A stretch of 6,172 bases of DNA from an uncultured Longilinea sp. (GTDB lineage Bacteria > Chloroflexota > Anaerolineae > Anaerolineales > Anaerolineaceae): assembly GCA_937863945.1 (NCBI GenBank), contig CALMIB010000166.1:1-6172 (forward strand), read 5' to 3'. The position numbers and the translations under genes are program-made. Below, one piece after another: positions 4,400 through 6,172 of the stretch; the first letter of the stretch is position 1, and each line of letters opens with the position of its first letter. The notes beneath the pieces were generated by a model, which had not been told where the DNA came from, ran no database searches, and was given only the letters and a program-made list of their open reading frames with translations.

Positions 4400-6172
4400 G
4401 TGGATCCAAAGAATTTTTTCCTGGGGATGATTTATGATCCGGCGCAGCGCAAAGCCACCGATCAGCCCCTGTTGTATGATCCGGCCAACCTGACCACGCA
4501 TGCCATCATCACCGGCATGACCGGTTCGGGCAAAACCGGCCTGGGCATTGGCATGCTGGAAGAAGCCGCGCTGAAGGGCATCCCGGCCATCATCATCGAT
4601 CCCAAAGGCGACCTGACCAACCTGCTGCTGCACTTCCCGGACTTCAAGCCGTCCGATTTCGAACCCTGGCTGGACCCGGACGCCGCGCGCCGCGAAGGCA
4701 AGGCGCTGCCGCAACTGGCTGAAGAGACTGCAGCGAAGTGGAAAGCCGGCCTGGAAGGGGTTGGCATTGGCCGCGAGGAAATGCTCGCGCTGCAAAATTC
4801 AGCCCAGTTCACCATCTTCACGCCCGGCTCCACCTCCGGTGTGCCGGTCAACGTGCTTTCCTCGTTTGCCGCGCCGGACGTACCCTGGGCTGAAAACCGC
4901 GAGACGCTGCGCGAGAAAATCAGCAGCATCGTCACCGCTCTGCTCGGCTTGATCGGTTTGAACGACCTGGATCCGCTGCGCTCGCGCGGGCATATCCTTG
5001 TCTCCAACGTCATCGAAAACGCCTGGAGCGAAGGCCGTTCGCTGGATCTGACCAGCCTGATCCTGGAAGTGCAAAAACCGCGCTTTGACCGCCTGGGCGC
5101 GTTCCCGCTGGATTCCTTCTTCCCGGAGAAGGACCGCTTCGAACTGGCCATGCTGCTGAACAATTTTCTGGCCTCGCCCAGCTTCGAATCCTGGCGTGAA
5201 GGCGTCACGCTGGACATCGGCGCGCTGCAGTACACCCCGGCCGGCAAGCCGCGCCACAATATTTTCTACCTGGCACACCTGAGCGAAGGCGAGCGCATGT
5301 TCTTCGTCACGCTGCTGTTCGCGGCCATCGAATCGTGGATGCGCGCCCAGCGCGGCACCAGCGGCCTGCGCACGATGGTCTATTTCGACGAGATCATGGG
5401 CTACCTGCCGCCGGTTGCCAACCCGCCTTCTCGCACGGTGATGCTGCGCATGCTCAAGCAGGCGCGCGCCTTTGGCGTGGGGTTGGTGCTCTCCACCCAG
5501 AACCCGGTGGACGTGGATTACAAGGCGCTCTCCAACGCCGGCACCTGGATGATCGGCCGCCTGCAAACCGAGCAGGACAAGAACCGCCTGCTGGATGGGC
5601 TGCGCTCGGCCAGCGGCGCCAGCGACATCAACGCCATCGATAAGCAAATCTCCGCGTTGGATAAACGCGTTTTCCTCATCAACAATGTCAACAAATCCAG
5701 CCCGCAGCTTTTCAGCACGCGCTGGGCTATGAACTATCTGGCCGGGCCGCTCATGCGCTCACAGATTCCTGCGTTGAACAAATTGGGCGGCGTGGAGCCG
5801 TTTTCACCGCAAAGTCAGCCCGCCGCAGTGACCGGCGCTGCGCCTTCCGCCGCCGCGCAACCCACCGCCAGGCAACCTGCGGCCACGCCGCCACCCTCGC
5901 CGCGCGGCGAAACCCTGACCAGCTCGCGCCCCGTGGTGCCCTCGGGCGTGCAGGAATTCTTCCTGCCGCTGGACCTGGGCCCTGCGGCGGCCATCGAGGC
6001 GGCCCGCCAGCCCACCGGCACGCAGATCAAAGGCATCATCTACCGTCCGGCCTTAATCGCCCAGGCTGAGGCCCGCTACCTGAACACGCGCTACCGCCTG
6101 GACACCTCGAAACATTTCACCTGCGTGGTCGGCCAGATCGAAAGCATGCGCGTCGAATGGGACCAATTCACC
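4400..6172 (+). CDS. HerA/FtsK-superfamily P-loop ATPase with C-terminal extension; 3' end outside window
   Basis: A reading frame from GTG 4400 runs without a stop to the last base (591 codons visible). Walker A is GMTGSGKT at residues 39-46 (Lys45). A DPKGDL segment follows at 67-72. Walker B is VYFDE with Asp330 and Glu331, and STQNP (365-369) is the polar sensor motif that HerA, VirB4 and FtsK relatives carry after Walker B. It is followed by an LSNAGTWMIGRLQTEQD stretch typical of this superfamily. About 280 residues separate the two Walker motifs, so a sizeable helical insertion is present. There is no N-terminal HAS-barrel as in archaeal HerA. Residues about 463-517 form an Ala/Pro/Ser-rich linker. 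A second domain then begins (EFFLPLDLGP onward) and is cut by the window end. Such ATPases are usually hexameric motors that move DNA or protein; substrate and pathway are unknown here. I recall similar uncharacterised ATP-binding proteins in Chloroflexota and Actinomycetota. Confidence 0.9.
   Translation, partial: MDPKNFFLGMIYDPAQRKATDQPLLYDPANLTTHAIITGMTGSGKTGLGIGMLEEAALKGIPAIIIDPKGDLTNLLLHFPDFKPSDFEPWLDPDAARREGKALPQLAEETAAKWKAGLEGVGIGREEMLALQNSAQFTIFTPGSTSGVPVNVLSSFAAPDVPWAENRETLREKISSIVTALLGLIGLNDLDPLRSRGHILVSNVIENAWSEGRSLDLTSLILEVQKPRFDRLGAFPLDSFFPEKDRFELAMLLNNFLASPSFESWREGVTLDIGALQYTPAGKPRHNIFYLAHLSEGERMFFVTLLFAAIESWMRAQRGTSGLRTMVYFDEIMGYLPPVANPPSRTVMLRMLKQARAFGVGLVLSTQNPVDVDYKALSNAGTWMIGRLQTEQDKNRLLDGLRSASGASDINAIDKQISALDKRVFLINNVNKSSPQLFSTRWAMNYLAGPLMRSQIPALNKLGGVEPFSPQSQPAAVTGAAPSAAAQPTARQPAATPPPSPRGETLTSSRPVVPSGVQEFFLPLDLGPAAAIEAARQPTGTQIKGIIYRPALIAQAEARYLNTRYRLDTSKHFTCVVGQIESMRVEWDQFT

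Noticed and set aside
4462..5647. Minus-strand frames of 265 and 282 codons (4462-5259 and 4799-5647).
   Set aside because: They lie opposite the ATPase gene, whose + strand frame has Walker A, Walker B and STQ motifs in the right order. The antisense products are Ser/Arg- or Ala/Gln-rich with no motif.

Overview
The window reads as a GC-rich bacterial chromosome segment with every convincing gene on the + strand. My best guess for the source is an anaerobic or facultative member of the Chloroflexota (Anaerolineae-like). This rests on the style of the proteins (a small group 4 hydrogenase operon, a GT-C membrane protein and a HerA-like ATPase of a kind I associate with that phylum). It is inference; no marker gene proves it.

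Positions 1-2269 hold the 3' end of an operon for a membrane-bound group 4 [NiFe] hydrogenase related to complex I. In order it encodes the C-terminus of the catalytic large subunit (cut by the window start), the NuoH/HycD-like membrane subunit, a two-[4Fe-4S] ferredoxin subunit (NuoI/HycF-like) and a HycI-like maturation endopeptidase. The genes are tightly packed: a 4-nt ATGA overlap, a 12-nt gap with a strong Shine-Dalgarno sequence, and a 65-nt overlap. The large subunit keeps the DPCxxCxxR nickel-site motif followed by a 27-residue tail, and the protease that would be expected to remove that tail is encoded two genes downstream. The small subunit, the rest of the large subunit and any antiporter-like subunits must lie upstream or elsewhere.

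A 67-bp gap (2270-2336) contains a perfect TATAAT box and a 10-bp inverted repeat that flanks this box and covers the next gene's ribosome binding site. It leads to a monocistronic-looking gene (2337-4334) for a 665-residue polytopic membrane protein that resembles GT-C/PMT-type glycosyltransferases, with a soluble C-terminal domain.

A 65-bp gap (4335-4399) carries a plausible sigma70-type promoter (TTGCGC-17 bp-TATAGT) and a strong Shine-Dalgarno sequence. It precedes a GTG-started gene that stays open to the window end (4400-6172, at least 591 codons). This encodes a HerA/FtsK-superfamily P-loop ATPase with an Ala/Pro-rich linker and the beginning of a second domain. Its cellular role is unknown.

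I see no tRNA, rRNA, CRISPR array, insertion sequence or attachment site. The hydrogenase part is a recognisable known system. The ATPase and the promoter/hairpin arrangement at 2289-2335 are the less explained parts.
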